From Aliivibrio finisterrensis (lineage in GTDB: Bacteria > Pseudomonadota > Gammaproteobacteria > Enterobacterales > Vibrionaceae), in the NCBI RefSeq assembly GCF_008933155.1, contig NZ_WBVP01000013.1, positions 1 to 64,000 of the forward strand: a stretch of DNA of 64,000 nt, given 5' to 3'. The translations under genes and the position numbers were made by a program. Numbering within the stretch: the first letter of the stretch is position 1; every line of letters starts with the position of its first letter. The notes below the pieces were generated by a model. The model worked only from the letters and a program-made list of their open reading frames with translations. It was not told the DNA's origin and did not search any database. This document shows, piece after piece, positions 7,814 to 17,022 of this stretch.

Positions 7814-9808
7814 TTAAGCCAAAAGCTCTTTTGCTGTGTTTACTACGTTTTCTGTAGTGAAACCAAACATTTTGAATAGCTCATCAGCAGGTGCAGATTC
7901 ACCAAACGTTGTCATACCGATGATCTTGCCACCGAAACCAACGTACTTGTACCAGAAATCAGCAATACCCGCTTCAACAGCGATACGCTTAGTTACTGAT
8001 GATGGTAAAACCGCTTCACGGTACGCTTCGTCTTGTTTATCAAATGCATCAGTAGATGGCATAGAAACAACACGTACTGATTTACCTTCAGCAGTCAGTT
8101 GAGCCGCAGCTTCAACCGCTAGTTCGACTTCAGAACCTGTTGCAATAAGGATAAGCTCAGGTTGGCCTTCACAATCTTTTAGGATGTAAGCACCCTTAGC
8201 AATGTTTGCTACTTGCTCTTGTGTACGCTCTTGCTGTGCAAGGTTTTGACGAGAGAAGATTAAAGAAGAAGGACCATCTTTACGCTCGATAGCCAGTTTC
8301 CATGCAACTGCAGATTCAACTTGGTCACATGGGCGCCATGTGCTCATGTTTGGTGTTAGACGTAGAGAAGCAATTTGCTCAACTGGTTGGTGAGTTGGGC
8401 CATCTTCGCCAAGACCGATAGAGTCATGCGTGTAAACTTGGATGTTTTGCACTTTCATCAGTGCAGCCATGCGCATTGCGTTACGAGCGTACTCCATGAA
8501 CATTAGGAAAGTTGCGCCGTACGGTACGAAACCACCGTGCAGAGCAATACCGTTCATGATCGCCGTCATACCAAACTCACGCACACCGTAGTGAATGTAG
8601 TTACCAGAGAAATCTTCAGCAGTTAGAGACTTAGAACCAGACCACATAGTTAGGTTAGAAGGCGCAAGGTCAGCAGAGCCACCCATGAATTCAGGTAACA
8701 TAGCACCAAACGCTTCTAGTGCATTTTGAGAGGCTTTACGTGAAGCGATGTTTGCAGGGTTCGCTTGAAGATCTGCAATGATTGCCGATGCTTTTTCTTC
8801 CCACTCTGCAGGTAAATCGCCATTTACACGACGCTTGTATTCAGCTGCAAGCTCAGGGTATGCCGCTGCATACGCATCAAATTTAGCATTCCAAGCTGCT
8901 TCTTTTTCAGAACCCGCTTCTTTTGCATCCCACTCAGCAGCTACGTCTGTTGGAATTTCAAATGCGCCGAACTCCCAACCTAATGCTTTCTTAGTTGCTG
9001 CAATTTCATCAGCACCTAGTGGAGCACCATGACAGTCGTGTGTACCTTGCTTGTTTGGAGAACCAAAGCCAATCACTGTTTTAGTACAGATCAACGTCGG
9101 ACGAGGGTCCGCTTTTGCTGCAATAATTGCAGCGTTGATTGCATCAGCATCGTGACCATCAACCGCCGGGATTACATGCCAGCCGTACGCTTCAAAACGT
9201 TTAGGTGTGTCATCAGAGAACCAACCTTCAACTTCACCATCAATAGAAATACCGTTGTCATCCCAGAAAGCAACTAGCTTACCAAGACCAAGAGTACCCG
9301 CTAAAGAACACGCTTCGTGAGAGATACCTTCCATTAAACAACCGTCGCCCATGAACACGTAAGTGTTGTGGTCAACGATATCATGGCCTTCACGGTTAAA
9401 TTGCGCTGCCAATGCTTTCTCAGCCATTGCCATACCAACACCGTTTGTGATGCCTTGGCCTAATGGACCAGTCGTTGTTTCGATACCTGGTGCATAACCG
9501 TACTCAGGGTGACCTGGTGTTTTAGAATGCAACTGACGGAAGTTTTTTAAGTCTTCGATAGAAAGGTCATAACCAGAAAGGTGAAGCAGAGAGTAAATCA
9601 GCATTGAACCGTGACCATTTGAAAGAATGAAACGGTCGCGATCAGCCCACTCTGGATTCTGTGGGTTGTGATTTAGGTGGCTACGCCATAATACTTCAGC
9701 GATGTCTGCCATACCCATAGGTGCGCCAGGGTGACCAGAATTTGCTTGTTGAACACCATCCATGCTTAAAGCGCGGATTGCATTTGCTAGATGTTTACGT
9801 GAAGACAT
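7814..9808 (-). CDS. tktA: Transketolase
   Basis: Thiamine-diphosphate enzyme moving two-carbon units between sugar phosphates in the pentose phosphate pathway, supplying ribose-5-phosphate and erythrose-4-phosphate. The 664 residues match E. coli TktA (663). The thiamine-diphosphate motif GDGCLMEG starts near residue 155 and ends in the conserved Asn of FWDDN; GPLGQG near 115 and the [14 protein letters not shown] stretch (about 470-485) are diagnostic. Monocistronic, with its own terminator. The promoter region shared back-to-back with metK carries two PurR-like boxes. Confidence 0.96.
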   Translation of the reverse strand: MSSRKHLANAIRALSMDGVQQANSGHPGAPMGMADIAEVLWRSHLNHNPQNPEWADRDRFILSNGHGSMLIYSLLHLSGYDLSIEDLKNFRQLHSKTPGHPEYGYAPGIETTTGPLGQGITNGVGMAMAEKALAAQFNREGHDIVDHNTYVFMGDGCLMEGISHEACSLAGTLGLGKLVAFWDDNGISIDGEVEGWFSDDTPKRFEAYGWHVIPAVDGHDADAINAAIIAAKADPRPTLICTKTVIGFGSPNKQGTHDCHGAPLGADEIAATKKALGWEFGAFEIPTDVAAEWDAKEAGSEKEAAWNAKFDAYAAAYPELAAEYKRRVNGDLPAEWEEKASAIIADLQANPANIASRKASQNALEAFGAMLPEFMGGSADLAPSNLTMWSGSKSLTAEDFSGNYIHYGVREFGMTAIMNGIALHGGFVPYGATFLMFMEYARNAMRMAALMKVQNIQVYTHDSIGLGEDGPTHQPVEQIASLRLTPNMSTWRPCDQVESAVAWKLAIERKDGPSSLIFSRQNLAQQERTQEQVANIAKGAYILKDCEGQPELILIATGSEVELAVEAAAQLTAEGKSVRVVSMPSTDAFDKQDEAYREAVLPSSVTKRIAVEAGIADFWYKYVGFGGKIIGMTTFGESAPADELFKMFGFTTENVVNTAKELLA

Positions 9809-9933
9809 GCCTGCTCCTGAAAATTCGAAGGACTATATGTTTATTGAGCGAGTTAACTCTTGACTGGCTAACTCATCGTTATGAATTAACCTAAATTTGC
9901 AGGTCCGTATTGTCGCAAAGGCTTATCTGCACT

Positions 9934-9945
9934 GCAAACGATTAC
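9934..9945. promoter_or_regulatory. PurR/LacI-family-like box upstream of tktA (proximal)
   Basis: GCAAACGATTAC overlaps the -35 element of the candidate tktA promoter. It matches the left half and centre of the palindrome seen perfectly at 5219-5230; the right half is degenerate. Confidence 0.4.
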
Positions 9946-10017
9946 TTATAAAATAAAGCGCTTTTTTTCACGATTTTGAAAGAAAACCTTGTTTGCTGAA
10001 GTAAATCCCATGTTCAG

Positions 10018-10031
10018 ACGCAAACGATTGG
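10018..10031. promoter_or_regulatory. PurR/LacI-family-like box upstream of tktA/metK (distal)
   Basis: ACGCAAACGATTGG matches the PurR operator consensus ACGCAAACGTTTGC at all but two of 14 positions. It lies 84 bp from the proximal box, a distance that would allow looping between two dimers. Confidence 0.45.
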
Positions 10032-10066
10032 TTATGTCTTATATTTATTTTCTTCTATGAAATGAG

Positions 10067-10094
10067 TTGTAATTAATCAATATTTCTCTATTAT
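10067..10094 (+). promoter_or_regulatory. Candidate metK promoter
   Basis: TTGTAA (10067-10072) and TATTAT (10089-10094) with a 16-bp spacer, about 100 bp upstream of the metK start. MetJ-like boxes begin directly after the -10 element. Confidence 0.45.
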
Positions 10095-10142
10095 AGCCGT
10101 CTAGATGGAAGAACACCTACACTGTTATACGTATAGACTTAT
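10095..10142. promoter_or_regulatory. Candidate MetJ operator (met boxes) of metK
   Basis: Against the MetJ box AGACGTCT, AGCCGTCT (10095-10102) matches 7 of 8 positions and the adjoining AGATGGAA 4 of 8. A second tandem pair, ATACGTAT and AGACTTAT (10127-10142), matches 6 of 8 each. Tandem 8-bp boxes downstream of the metK promoter fit methionine repression. Confidence 0.5.
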
Positions 10143-10194
10143 ATAGATTGTGGGTATTTTTAGAACTTATTATTTATAGAAGTGGAGCTCCCTT

Positions 10195-11349
10195 ATGGCT
10201 AAGCACCTATTTACCTCTGAGTCTGTATCAGAAGGTCATCCAGATAAAATTGCCGACCAAATTTCAGATGCGGTACTTGATGCGATCTTAGAACAAGATC
10301 CAAAAGCTCGTGTTGCTTGTGAAACGTACGTAAAAACGGGCATGGTTATGGTCGGTGGTGAAGTAACTACTTCTGCGTGGGTTGATATCGAAGAAATCAC
10401 TCGTGAAACCGTTCGTGATATCGGTTATGTTCATTCAGATATGGGCTTTGATGCGAACTCTTGTGCTGTATTAAACACAATTGGTAAGCAATCTCCTGAC
10501 ATCAACCAAGGTGTTGATAAAGCCGATCCAAAAGAACAAGGCGCGGGCGACCAAGGCATCATGTTTGGTTACGCAACAAACGAAACACCTATCTTAATGC
10601 CAGCGCCAATTACTTACTCTCACCTACTTGTTAAAAAGCAAGCGGAAGTACGTAAGAGCGGAAAACTGGATTTCTTACGTCCAGATGCAAAATCTCAAGT
10701 AACATTCCAATACGACCAAGGTAAGATTGTTGGTATTGATGCCGTTGTTCTTTCAACACAACACTGTGATTCAGTAACCACTCCAGATCTTCGTGAAGCG
10801 GTAATGGAAGAGATCATCAAGCCAGTACTTCCTGCAGAATGGTTAAATAAAGAGACTAAGTTCTTTATTAACCCAACAGGTCGCTTTGTTATCGGTGGCC
10901 CAATGGGTGACTGTGGCCTGACTGGTCGTAAAATCATCGTTGATACTTACGGCGGCGCAGCTCGTCACGGTGGCGGTGCATTCTCTGGTAAAGATCCATC
11001 AAAAGTTGACCGTTCAGCAGCATACGCAGCACGTTACGTAGCGAAAAATATTGTTGCTGCAGGCATGGCTGAACGTTGTGAAATTCAACTTTCATACGCT
11101 ATCGGTGTTGCGGATCCAACATCAATCATGGTTGAAACCTTTGGTACTGAAAAAGTATCTCACGACATCATCATTGAAGCGGTTCGTCAGCACTTCGACC
11201 TACGCCCGTACGGCCTACAAGAAATGCTTAACCTTCTTCAGCCAATCTACAAGAAGACGGCAGCATACGGTCACTTCGGTCGTGAAGAGTTTCCTTGGGA
11301 AGCAACAGACAAAGCAGACATCCTTCGTGATTTCGCAGGCATTAAGTAA
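10195..11349 (+). CDS. metK: S-adenosylmethionine synthetase
   Basis: Makes S-adenosylmethionine from methionine and ATP; cytosolic tetramer and essential in most bacteria. The 384 residues equal the E. coli length. Diagnostic stretches are [16 protein letters not shown] near residue 14, [12 protein letters not shown] at about 117-128 and the glycine-rich [19 protein letters not shown] at about 260-278. A GGAG Shine-Dalgarno precedes the ATG by 9 bp. It supplies the methyl donor for trmN, rsmE and trmB elsewhere in the window. Upstream MetJ-like boxes suggest methionine control; a UUCG-loop terminator follows. Confidence 0.97.
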   Translation: MAKHLFTSESVSEGHPDKIADQISDAVLDAILEQDPKARVACETYVKTGMVMVGGEVTTSAWVDIEEITRETVRDIGYVHSDMGFDANSCAVLNTIGKQSPDINQGVDKADPKEQGAGDQGIMFGYATNETPILMPAPITYSHLLVKKQAEVRKSGKLDFLRPDAKSQVTFQYDQGKIVGIDAVVLSTQHCDSVTTPDLREAVMEEIIKPVLPAEWLNKETKFFINPTGRFVIGGPMGDCGLTGRKIIVDTYGGAARHGGGAFSGKDPSKVDRSAAYAARYVAKNIVAAGMAERCEIQLSYAIGVADPTSIMVETFGTEKVSHDIIIEAVRQHFDLRPYGLQEMLNLLQPIYKKTAAYGHFGREEFPWEATDKADILRDFAGIK

Positions 11350-11374
11350 GCATTAATTACTTATCCTTGAATTT

Positions 11375-11401
11375 AAAAGGGAGCTTCGGCTTCCTTTTTT
11401 G
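11375..11401 (+). terminator. Intrinsic terminator of metK
   Basis: AAGGGAGC and GCTTCCTT (one G-U pair) close a TTCG tetraloop, followed by a T-run. Confidence 0.88.
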
Positions 11402-11449
11402 TTTTCTAGCCCCATATACTCTTTATAATTACCTTGGTATTAAAACTTA

Positions 11450-11609
11450 TACCATTCTGGATAAGTAGTTGTTCAGATAATTGCTTAGGAAAAATCGATT
11501 AGAGCAAGGCATAAATTACAGTAACTAGTGGATCTAATTACAAAATTTATAACGCTGATATAATCGATTTTAACAAGCAAGAATGATCAAATACTTATGT
11601 AGATTGGTA
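11450..11609. mobile_element. 160-bp MITE-like element with TTA target duplication
   Basis: Imperfect terminal inverted repeats of about 33 bp face each other: the left end begins TACCATTCTGGATAAGTA and the inverted right end TACCAATCTACATAAGTA. TTA is duplicated directly outside both ends (11447-11449 and 11610-11612). There is no ORF inside, so it would need a transposase in trans. The left 45 bp recur at 30415-30459 with one base change. The right end is 26 bp from the sprT start, and the element carries a perfect TATAAT (11559-11564) pointing at sprT. Confidence 0.75.
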
Positions 11610-11635
11610 TTAAATACTAAAAATAAAGAGATTCA

Positions 11636-12127
11636 ATGACACCACTTCAGCAAGCATCCATAGCTAAAGCTCAGCAATGCATTCAACAAGCTTCTACTTT
11701 TTTTAATCGCCCTTTTTCTTTACCAGAAATTAAATTTACTCAGCGTGGAAAAATCGCAGGGACGGCTCGCCTTCAAGGTTGGGAAATACGTATTAACCCT
11801 ATTTTATTAGAAGAGAATCAACACACCTTTATTAACGAAGTGATCCCTCATGAAATCGCTCACCTAATCACATTCAAACTATATGGTCGAGTGCGTCCTC
11901 ACGGAAAAGAATGGCAAGGTGTGATGAATCAAGTTTTCAATTTACCGGCAAGAACCACGCATAGCTTTAGTGTTGATTCGGTAAAGGGAGAAACCTTTCC
12001 TTATCGTTGCAAATGCACAACACACGAACTTACTGTTCGCCGTCATAATCGAGTTCAACGCAAAGAAACTCAATACCTCTGTAAAGCGTGTCAGTCCCCA
12101 CTAAAATGGATTAAACCTCGCTCATAG
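11636..12127 (+). CDS. sprT: SprT family zinc metalloprotease-like protein
   Basis: SprT-domain protein with the zincin motif HEIAH at residues 72-76 and a C-terminal zinc-ribbon-like set of cysteines (CKC near 122, CKAC near 151). The 163 residues match E. coli SprT (165). By relation to eukaryotic Spartan it may degrade DNA-protein crosslinks, but the bacterial role is poorly known. It precedes endA, as in E. coli, where the order metK-(galP)-sprT-endA-rsmE-gshB is conserved. A MITE ends 26 bp before the start codon, so its promoter is probably inside or upstream of the element. Confidence 0.9.
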   Translation: MTPLQQASIAKAQQCIQQASTFFNRPFSLPEIKFTQRGKIAGTARLQGWEIRINPILLEENQHTFINEVIPHEIAHLITFKLYGRVRPHGKEWQGVMNQVFNLPARTTHSFSVDSVKGETFPYRCKCTTHELTVRRHNRVQRKETQYLCKACQSPLKWIKPRS

Positions 12128-12241
12128 CGGTATGAAAGTACATATTTCAGCCGTTTTTTATCCTAGTTATCAATTTATCTATAATGCGAATTAACAATAA
12201 GATACCCTTGCTGTATTAACAATATAATCAGTAGGTTTACC

Positions 12242-12946
12242 ATGACATTAATTCGCTTAGTTATTAGCATCATCGCGATAACTTTCAGCTTCAATGCGCT
12301 TTCAGCTCCCCCTTCTTCATTTTCTAAAGCTAAAAAACTAGCCGTGAAAATCTATCTTGATCACCCAACCTCTTTCTATTGTGGCTGTGACATTACATGG
12401 AAAGATAAAAAGAAAGGCATTCCTGATTTACAAAGTTGTGGCTATGACGTTCGTAAACAAGAAAAGCGTGCTAGCCGTATCGAGTGGGAGCACATAGTCC
12501 CAGCTTGGCAATTTGGCCATCAACGCCAATGCTGGCAAGATGGTGGACGCAAGAATTGCACCCGAAAAGACAAACAATTCAAAATGATGGAAGCTGACTT
12601 ACACAATTTAGTTCCTGCCATTGGCGAAGTGAATGGCGATCGTTCTAATTTCCGTTTTTCACAATGGAATGGTAATAAAGGTGCCAATTATGGGCAATGT
12701 GCTTTTAAAGTTGATTTTAAAGGCCGTGTAGCAGAGCCGCCAGCACAATCTAGAGGTGCCATTGCTCGTACTTATTTATACATGAATAATGAATATCGTT
12801 TTAATTTATCCAAAGCACAGCGTCAATTAATGGAAGCGTGGAATAAACAATACCCTGTCTCAGCATGGGAATGTGAGCGTGATAAACGTATTGCTAAAAT
12901 TCAAGGTAACCATAACCAATTTGTCTATAAAGCCTGTATGAAATAA
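12242..12946 (+). CDS. endA: Endonuclease I, periplasmic or secreted (EndA/Dns family)
   Basis: Non-specific endonuclease of the EndA/Dns/NucM family. An N-terminal signal peptide (about residues 1-21, ending in ALSA) exports it. The core motif [14 protein letters not shown] (about 80-93) holds the catalytic histidine, and eight or more cysteines fit the disulfide-rich fold, which folds outside the cytoplasm. The 234 residues match E. coli EndA (235). In Vibrio the orthologue Dns is an extracellular nuclease that limits transformation and degrades extracellular DNA. Neighbours sprT and rsmE are conserved. Confidence 0.93.
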   Translation: MTLIRLVISIIAITFSFNALSAPPSSFSKAKKLAVKIYLDHPTSFYCGCDITWKDKKKGIPDLQSCGYDVRKQEKRASRIEWEHIVPAWQFGHQRQCWQDGGRKNCTRKDKQFKMMEADLHNLVPAIGEVNGDRSNFRFSQWNGNKGANYGQCAFKVDFKGRVAEPPAQSRGAIARTYLYMNNEYRFNLSKAQRQLMEAWNKQYPVSAWECERDKRIAKIQGNHNQFVYKACMK

Positions 12947-13024
12947 CATAGACTAACTTAGAGGTTGAAAAAGCAACCATTAACCTCCATCCTTAAATGT
13001 AAGATAGTTAAAGAAAAGTAGACC

Positions 13025-13756
13025 ATGAGAATACCAAGAATCCATCATCCCGAACTGCTTCCTTCACAAGGAAAAATTAATTTAAGCGATGATGCTGCTA
13101 ACCATGTTGGCCGCGTTATGCGAATGAAAGAAGGTGAAGCCGTATTACTGTTTGATGGCAGCGGTGCTGAGTTTCCTGCTGTAATTACTTCCGCATCAAA
13201 GAAAAGCGTAGAAGTTGAGATCAGCGAACGTATAGAGCGCAGCAGTGAATCTCCATTAAATTTACACTTAGGCCAAGTGGTTTCTCGTGGTGATAAAATG
13301 GAATTCACTATTCAAAAATCTGTCGAGCTAGGAGTTAATACCATTACTCCTCTTATTTCAGAACGTTGTGGCGTGAAGCTAAATAAAGAGCGTTTCGAGA
13401 AAAAACTCGACCAGTGGCAAAAAATAGCGATTGCCGCCTGTGAACAATGTGGTCGTAATACGGTTCCTGAAATTCGCCCAATTATGTCTTTAGAAGAGTG
13501 GTGTGCTGAAGAGTATGACGGATTAAAACTAAACCTTCATCCAAGAGCAAAATACTCGATCAATACATTGCCGGAACCCGTGACAAATGTGCGCTTGTTA
13601 ATTGGCCCTGAAGGCGGTTTATCGTCTGACGAAATTAACATGACAGAACAATATCAATTTGAAGAAACGTTGCTTGGTCCTCGAGTTCTAAGAACTGAAA
13701 CCGCAGCGCTTACCGCAATTACAGCCTTACAAGTTCGTTTTGGCGATCTTGGCTAA
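13025..13756 (+). CDS. rsmE: 16S rRNA (uracil(1498)-N3)-methyltransferase
   Basis: SPOUT-class methyltransferase that makes m3U1498 in 16S rRNA of the assembled 30S subunit. An N-terminal PUA-like region (about 1-70) is followed by the knotted SAM-binding domain with [14 protein letters not shown] at about 192-205 and [10 protein letters not shown] near the C-terminus. The 243 residues equal E. coli RsmE. The gene ends 13 bp before gshB on the same strand, a pairing kept across gammaproteobacteria, so the two are probably cotranscribed. Confidence 0.94.
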   Translation: MRIPRIHHPELLPSQGKINLSDDAANHVGRVMRMKEGEAVLLFDGSGAEFPAVITSASKKSVEVEISERIERSSESPLNLHLGQVVSRGDKMEFTIQKSVELGVNTITPLISERCGVKLNKERFEKKLDQWQKIAIAACEQCGRNTVPEIRPIMSLEEWCAEEYDGLKLNLHPRAKYSINTLPEPVTNVRLLIGPEGGLSSDEINMTEQYQFEETLLGPRVLRTETAALTAITALQVRFGDLG

Positions 13757-13769
13757 CTGGAGAAATACA

Positions 13770-14717
13770 ATGATCAAACTCGGTATCGTAATGGATCCTA
13801 TCTCATCCATTAACATCAAAAAAGACTCTAGCTTTGCCATGATGCTTGAAGCACAAAAGCGCGGCTGGGAAATCCATTACATGGAAATGGCTGACCTGCA
13901 CCTAGATCAAGGTAAAGCAGTTGCTGATACCAAAGTGGTTGAACTAACAGAAGACCCAGCAAGTTGGTATGAATTCAAATCAGAGCAAACTATCGACCTT
14001 GCTGATCTTGATGCTGTACTAATGCGTAAAGATCCTCCATTCGATACTGAATATATCTACGCAACTTACATTTTAGAGCGTGCTGAGATTCAAGGTGCAT
14101 TGATTGTTAATAAACCACAAAGCTTACGTGATTGTAACGAGAAACTATTTACGGCTTGGTTCCCTGAGTTAACACCAACAACACTAGTAACGCGTAAAGC
14201 GGAAAAAATTAAAGCCTTCCGTGAAGAGCATGGCGATATTATCCTTAAACCACTTGATGGTATGGGTGGCGCGTCAATCTTTCGTGTCAAAGCTAGCGAT
14301 CCAAACGTATCTGTGATCATTGAAACACTAACTAATCACGAACAGAATTACTGTATGGCACAAACCTTTGTTCCAGATATTAGCAATGGTGACAAACGCA
14401 TTCTTGTTGTTGATGGTGAACCAATGCCTTACTGCTTAGCTCGTATCCCAGCAAAAGGCGAGACTCGTGGTAACTTAGCCGCTGGCGGTACTGGTGAAGC
14501 GCGTCCATTAAGTGAGACTGACTGGGCGATTGCTAATGCCGTTGCTCCAACATTAAAAGAAAAAGGTCTAATCTTTGTAGGTCTGGATGTCATTGGTGAC
14601 AAATTGACAGAAATTAACGTAACAAGCCCGACGTGCATTAAAGAGATCGAAGCTGCATTCGATATCTCAATCACAGGCAAATTAATGGATGCTATCGAGC
14701 GTCGTATTAACGCTTAA
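13770..14717 (+). CDS. gshB: Glutathione synthetase
   Basis: ATP-grasp ligase that joins gamma-glutamylcysteine and glycine to make glutathione. I start at MIKLGIVMDP, preceded by GGAG, which gives 315 residues (E. coli 316). The longer in-frame ORF would overlap rsmE and add ten unconserved residues. The ATP-grasp signature ILKPLDGMGGASIFR lies near 160-175, and the C-terminal INVTSPTCIKEIE (about 282-294) is typical. Downstream of rsmE and upstream of yqgE-ruvX, the usual order. Confidence 0.96.
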   Translation: MIKLGIVMDPISSINIKKDSSFAMMLEAQKRGWEIHYMEMADLHLDQGKAVADTKVVELTEDPASWYEFKSEQTIDLADLDAVLMRKDPPFDTEYIYATYILERAEIQGALIVNKPQSLRDCNEKLFTAWFPELTPTTLVTRKAEKIKAFREEHGDIILKPLDGMGGASIFRVKASDPNVSVIIETLTNHEQNYCMAQTFVPDISNGDKRILVVDGEPMPYCLARIPAKGETRGNLAAGGTGEARPLSETDWAIANAVAPTLKEKGLIFVGLDVIGDKLTEINVTSPTCIKEIEAAFDISITGKLMDAIERRINA

Positions 14718-14732
14718 TTGTGCCTTCATAAC

Positions 14733-14756
14733 AAAGGGAGTTCATCACTCCCTTTT
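14733..14756 (+). terminator. Intrinsic terminator of rsmE-gshB
   Basis: AAAGGGAGT and ACTCCCTTT form a 9-bp stem with a 5-nt loop; the T-run is short, so termination may be partial. Confidence 0.7.
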
Positions 14757-14799
14757 GTAACATAGCGACATCAGTTACACTGAATTTTTAGGAGGCTTT

Positions 14800-15363
14800 G
14801 TGGATTTAAAAAACCATTTTTTAGTAGCAATGCCAAGTATGAAAGACCCATTTTTCCATCGAAGTGTTATCTATATTTGTGAGCATGATTCAGAGGGAAC
14901 TATGGGGCTTCGTATTAATGAAACTGTTCCCATTTCATTGGAAGGAATGCTCGATCAAATAAAACTAGAGAACGCCTCTCCTATTATTTTTCCACAATCC
15001 TTAACTCAACCAGTATTGAATGGTGGTCCTGTATCTGATGATCGAGGCTTTGTATTACATTCAGTGAAAGATCGCTATACATCAAGTATACGAGTGACAA
15101 GCGAACTTTCAGTAACTACATCAAAGGATATTCTTGCGACGCTTGGTACCGAATCTCAGCCACGTAAGTACTTGGTTGCACTCGGATATTCAGGATGGGA
15201 CGCAGGACAACTTGAACAAGAACTGTCCGAAAACAGCTGGCTTGTTTTAGAAGCTGATCTTTCGATTATTTTTGATACCCCGATACCAGATCGATGGCGA
15301 AGAGCGATTGAAATTTTAGGCATTAGCCCAGCAAACCTATCTAGCGAGGTTGGACACGCATGA
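14800..15363 (+). CDS. yqgE: UPF0301 family protein YqgE/AlgH
   Basis: Member of the YqgE/AlgH family, 187 residues as in E. coli, with no established biochemical role. The start is GTG at 14800, set by AGGAGG seven bases upstream; no ATG fits. The N-terminus ([27 protein letters not shown]) and [14 protein letters not shown] near 75 are family hallmarks. The stop overlaps the ruvX start by 4 bp (ATGA), which implies translational coupling. In Pseudomonas the homologue AlgH was linked to alginate regulation, but that function should not be transferred. Confidence 0.93.
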   Translation: MDLKNHFLVAMPSMKDPFFHRSVIYICEHDSEGTMGLRINETVPISLEGMLDQIKLENASPIIFPQSLTQPVLNGGPVSDDRGFVLHSVKDRYTSSIRVTSELSVTTSKDILATLGTESQPRKYLVALGYSGWDAGQLEQELSENSWLVLEADLSIIFDTPIPDRWRRAIEILGISPANLSSEVGHA

Positions 15364-15785
15364 GTTCACGTACCATCATGGCATTTGATTTTGGCACCAA
15401 GAGCATTGGTTCTGCCATTGGGCAAGAGATCACAGGTACTGCAAGTCCATTAAAAGCATTTAAAGCTCAAGATGGCACCCCTAATTGGGATGATATTGAA
15501 AAACAAATTAAAGAGTGGAACCCAGATTTGATCGTTGTCGGCTTACCGACTGATCTTCATGGTAAAGAACTCGAAACCATCACTCCTCGCGCAAAGAAAT
15601 TTGCCAATCGTCTGCATGGCCGTTTTGGTAAGCAAGTTGAGTTGCATGACGAGCGCCTGTCAACCGCTGAGGCTCGCGCTGATTTGTTTGAATACGGTGG
15701 TTATAAAGCATTATCGAAAGGCAATATTGATTGCCAGTCTGCGGTAGTGATTTTAGAAAGCTGGTTTGAGAATCAGTGGGGCTAA
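15360..15785 (+). CDS. ruvX: Holliday junction resolvase-like protein / pre-16S rRNA nuclease RuvX (YqgF)
   Basis: RNase H-fold nuclease of the YqgF family, implicated in maturing the 5' end of 16S rRNA and proposed as a Holliday junction resolvase. Acidic motifs are visible: FDFGTKSIG near residue 10, [11 protein letters not shown] near 60, DERLSTAEA near 99 and the final D in [10 protein letters not shown] near 122. Its 141 residues match E. coli YqgF (138). It overlaps yqgE by 4 bp and faces pilU across a 128-bp inverted-repeat element. Confidence 0.93.
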   Translation: MSSRTIMAFDFGTKSIGSAIGQEITGTASPLKAFKAQDGTPNWDDIEKQIKEWNPDLIVVGLPTDLHGKELETITPRAKKFANRLHGRFGKQVELHDERLSTAEARADLFEYGGYKALSKGNIDCQSAVVILESWFENQWG

Positions 15786-15793
15786 AAGCATAA

Positions 15794-15911
15794 GAGCAGG
15801 TTTCAGATCGGTCGCAAGCTCCCTTAAAGGGTTCAGAGGCACTCGCTGTAAGTATAATACTCACAATAAACTCCTCTGAATCCTAAGCGCGAAGCGTCCT
15901 GAACCCTGCTT
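15794..15911. repeat. Intergenic inverted repeat, copy C, between ruvX and pilU
   Basis: The most symmetrical copy. Left arm (long subtype) at 15794-15838 and right arm (short subtype) at 15873-15910 pair imperfectly across a 34-bp loop. The bases of the arms read AGCAGG and CCCTGCTTTTTT, so the structure may also terminate transcription from both genes. It occupies nearly the whole convergent gap. Confidence 0.78.
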
Positions 15912-15913
15912 TT

Positions 15914-17020
15914 TTAGTCTAACGATATCGATACATTATCAAGCTTCGACGAGCTAAATGGATCACCACGCTTCATCTTTAACATCAACCTCAAGTCATT
16001 CGCTGAATCCGCACTGTGCAACGCTTCATCTTCAGAAATCTTCTCTGACACAACCAAATCAAACAAACACTGATCAAACGTCTGCATGCCTGACTCTCGT
16101 GATTTTGCCATGGTTGCTTTTAGCTCATGCAAATCACCACGGCGGATCAAATCTGAAATTCGAGGAGTATTTAACAGCACCTCATAAACTCCATGACGAC
16201 CATTTCCATTCATATCAGGTACCAATTGTTGAGCAATGATCCCTTTTAAGTTCATTGAAAGATCAAATAAGAACTGCTCTTTATGATCTTTATGTACTAA
16301 ATGAAGAATACGCTCCAATGCTTGGTTAGCATTGTTTGCATGCAGCGTCGCCATACAAAGATGACCGGTTTCCGCAAACGTCATTGCATATTCCATGGTT
16401 TCACGACTACGAATCTCACCAATTAAAATCATATCTGGTGCTTGTCGTAAAGAGTTCTTCAATGCCACTTCATAGCTTTGTGTATCTAAACCAACTTCAC
16501 GCTGAGTGACAATGCACTTATTATGCGGATGAACAAATTCAATCGGATCTTCTACTGTTAATATGTGGCCGTAGCGATTGTCATTTCGATAGCCAGTCAT
16601 CGCCGCCATTGAGGTAGATTTACCCGAGCCAGTAGCCCCAACGACAAGAACTAAACCACGCTTAGAGGTTGCAAGACCCTTCATTACCTCAGGTAAATTT
16701 AACGAATCCATCGAAGGTATTGTTGTTTCAATACGACGGATCACCGCACCCGGCTGCTCACGTTGCCAAAACGCACTAACACGAAAGCGGCCGATCTCTT
16801 TTACAATCGCAAAATTGGCTTCTAGTTTTTGGTTAAACTCTTTTTGACGCTCGTCGCTCATCATTTCAGCTAATAATGCCGTAACAGAATCAACCGTCTG
16901 TTTTTCACCTAGCTGCTGAAACTCACCGTGAACACGCAATAAACATGGGGCATCCACTGTAATATAAACATCAGACGCTTTTTTCTGTACCATGTTATCT
17001 AGCAGTTGATCTAACTTCAT
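15914..17020 (-). CDS. pilU: Type IV pilus retraction accessory ATPase PilU
   Basis: Hexameric GspE/PilT-family ATPase that assists PilT in type IV pilus retraction. Walker A GATGSGKS is at 128-135, the Asp box (VEDPIEF) near 158 and a Walker B-like DMILIGEIRS near 195; HLCMATLHANNA carries the His-box. At 368 residues it is longer than PilT and has the PilU-type C-terminal tail. It starts 2 bp after the pilT stop, an operon order kept in Vibrio and Pseudomonas. In Vibrio, PilTU drive retraction for DNA uptake and surface behaviour. Confidence 0.94.
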   Translation of the reverse strand: MKLDQLLDNMVQKKASDVYITVDAPCLLRVHGEFQQLGEKQTVDSVTALLAEMMSDERQKEFNQKLEANFAIVKEIGRFRVSAFWQREQPGAVIRRIETTIPSMDSLNLPEVMKGLATSKRGLVLVVGATGSGKSTSMAAMTGYRNDNRYGHILTVEDPIEFVHPHNKCIVTQREVGLDTQSYEVALKNSLRQAPDMILIGEIRSRETMEYAMTFAETGHLCMATLHANNANQALERILHLVHKDHKEQFLFDLSMNLKGIIAQQLVPDMNGNGRHGVYEVLLNTPRISDLIRRGDLHELKATMAKSRESGMQTFDQCLFDLVVSEKISEDEALHSADSANDLRLMLKMKRGDPFSSSKLDNVSISLD

Positions 17021-17022
17021 AG

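Larger units (their letters stand above)
9809..10194. other. 386-bp divergent regulatory region between tktA and metK
   Basis: No credible ORF. The left part holds a candidate tktA promoter on the minus strand (TTGCAG 9932-9937, 17 bp, GACAAT 9909-9914) and two PurR-like boxes. The right part holds the metK promoter and MetJ-box-like repeats. Confidence 0.6.

Noticed and set aside
9809..10194. A small RNA gene in the tktA-metK gap
   Set aside because: No terminator-like hairpin with a T-run is seen inside the gap; the sequence is explained by two promoters and operators.
12958..12990. GAGGTT...AACCTC hairpin between endA and rsmE as a terminator
   Set aside because: Short stem with a long loop and no T-run; too weak to call.
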